NCBI GenBank assembly: GCA_947593615.1
Contig: CANQDR010000005.1
Location: 1 to 64,000 of the forward strand
DNA: 64,000 bases
From: an uncultured Clostridia bacterium
Lineage (GTDB): Bacteria > Bacillota > Clostridia > Oscillospirales > Acutalibacteraceae
Direction of reading: 5' to 3'
Of this stretch, positions 63,932-64,000 are shown piece by piece. Position numbers and translations under genes: made by a program. The stretch's first letter is position 1, and each line of letters opens with the position of its first letter. The notes under the pieces are model-generated. The model ran no database searches. It was not told the origin of the DNA and saw only the letters and a program-made list of their open reading frames with translations.

Positions 63932-64000
63932 TTTAGGAAATATCAGTAAACACAAATAAAAAATCAAATTAAAGATAAATAAGATAAATAAAAACGCTAA

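Noticed and set aside
1..64000. CRISPR array, rRNA genes or complete tRNA genes
   Set aside because: No regularly spaced short repeats, no rRNA sequence and no full tRNA cloverleaf were found. The only tRNA-like sequence is the 3' end at 16357-16380.

Overview
The window comes from a low-GC, Gram-positive, probably spore-forming anaerobe of the Oscillospiraceae/Ruminococcus type. The reasons are a Clostridia-style division cluster with a PASTA penicillin-binding protein, SpoVT, a DUF1540 protein, and secreted dockerin proteins with starch-binding-like modules as in amylosome or cellulosome builders. I cannot name the species from sequence alone.

Left accessory region (1-16.4 kb, + strand). 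A tandem array holds at least four RHS/YD-repeat cassettes. Each repeats the same RHS core end and then carries a different C-terminal tip and one or two small membrane or lipoprotein genes that look like immunity genes (1-1456, 1529-3731, 3879-6055, about 6092-10719). Cassettes 2-4 lack a normal 5' end, so they look like silent tip cassettes for a full RHS gene to the left. After an RHS scrap and a decayed ImmA/IrrE peptidase come a SNF2/HepA-type helicase and a cysteine-rich partner (11289-14673). Next are a candidate antisense-strand small RNA with its own promoter and terminator (14877-14984), a decayed tyrosine integrase (15205-16330) and a tRNA-3'-end-like sequence (16357-16380). This arrangement suggests the right edge of an old genomic island.

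Metabolic and housekeeping block (16.4-26 kb). On the minus strand are cysK and metY (sulfur assimilation into cysteine and homocysteine), an AEC transporter, a DUF1540 protein and a CofE-like protein. On the plus strand are a small membrane protein, recD2, a comF-family gene and an mreB-family gene.

Secreted carbohydrate block (26-36.3 kb, minus strand). A duplicated two-gene unit encodes a BspA-type leucine-rich-repeat/dockerin protein next to a protein with one or three copies of a CBM26-like module. A third dockerin protein is at 61.2-62.3 kb.

Core block (37.5-64 kb, mainly minus). It begins with a lipoprotein alkaline phosphatase, a cupin and spoVT (+). The division and cell wall cluster follows, read mraZ-rsmH-ftsL-PBP-mraY-ftsW-murG-murA-ftsQ-ftsZ, without murD, murE or murF. 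Behind it lie a coiled-coil protein, coaD-rsmD, uvrC, HPr, rimM-trmD, a Nudix/pyrophosphatase-like fusion, a cyclase-HAD-queH run, and glyS (+) at the right end. mraZ has a clear promoter with three 10-bp direct repeats at the transcription start, fitting MraZ autoregulation.
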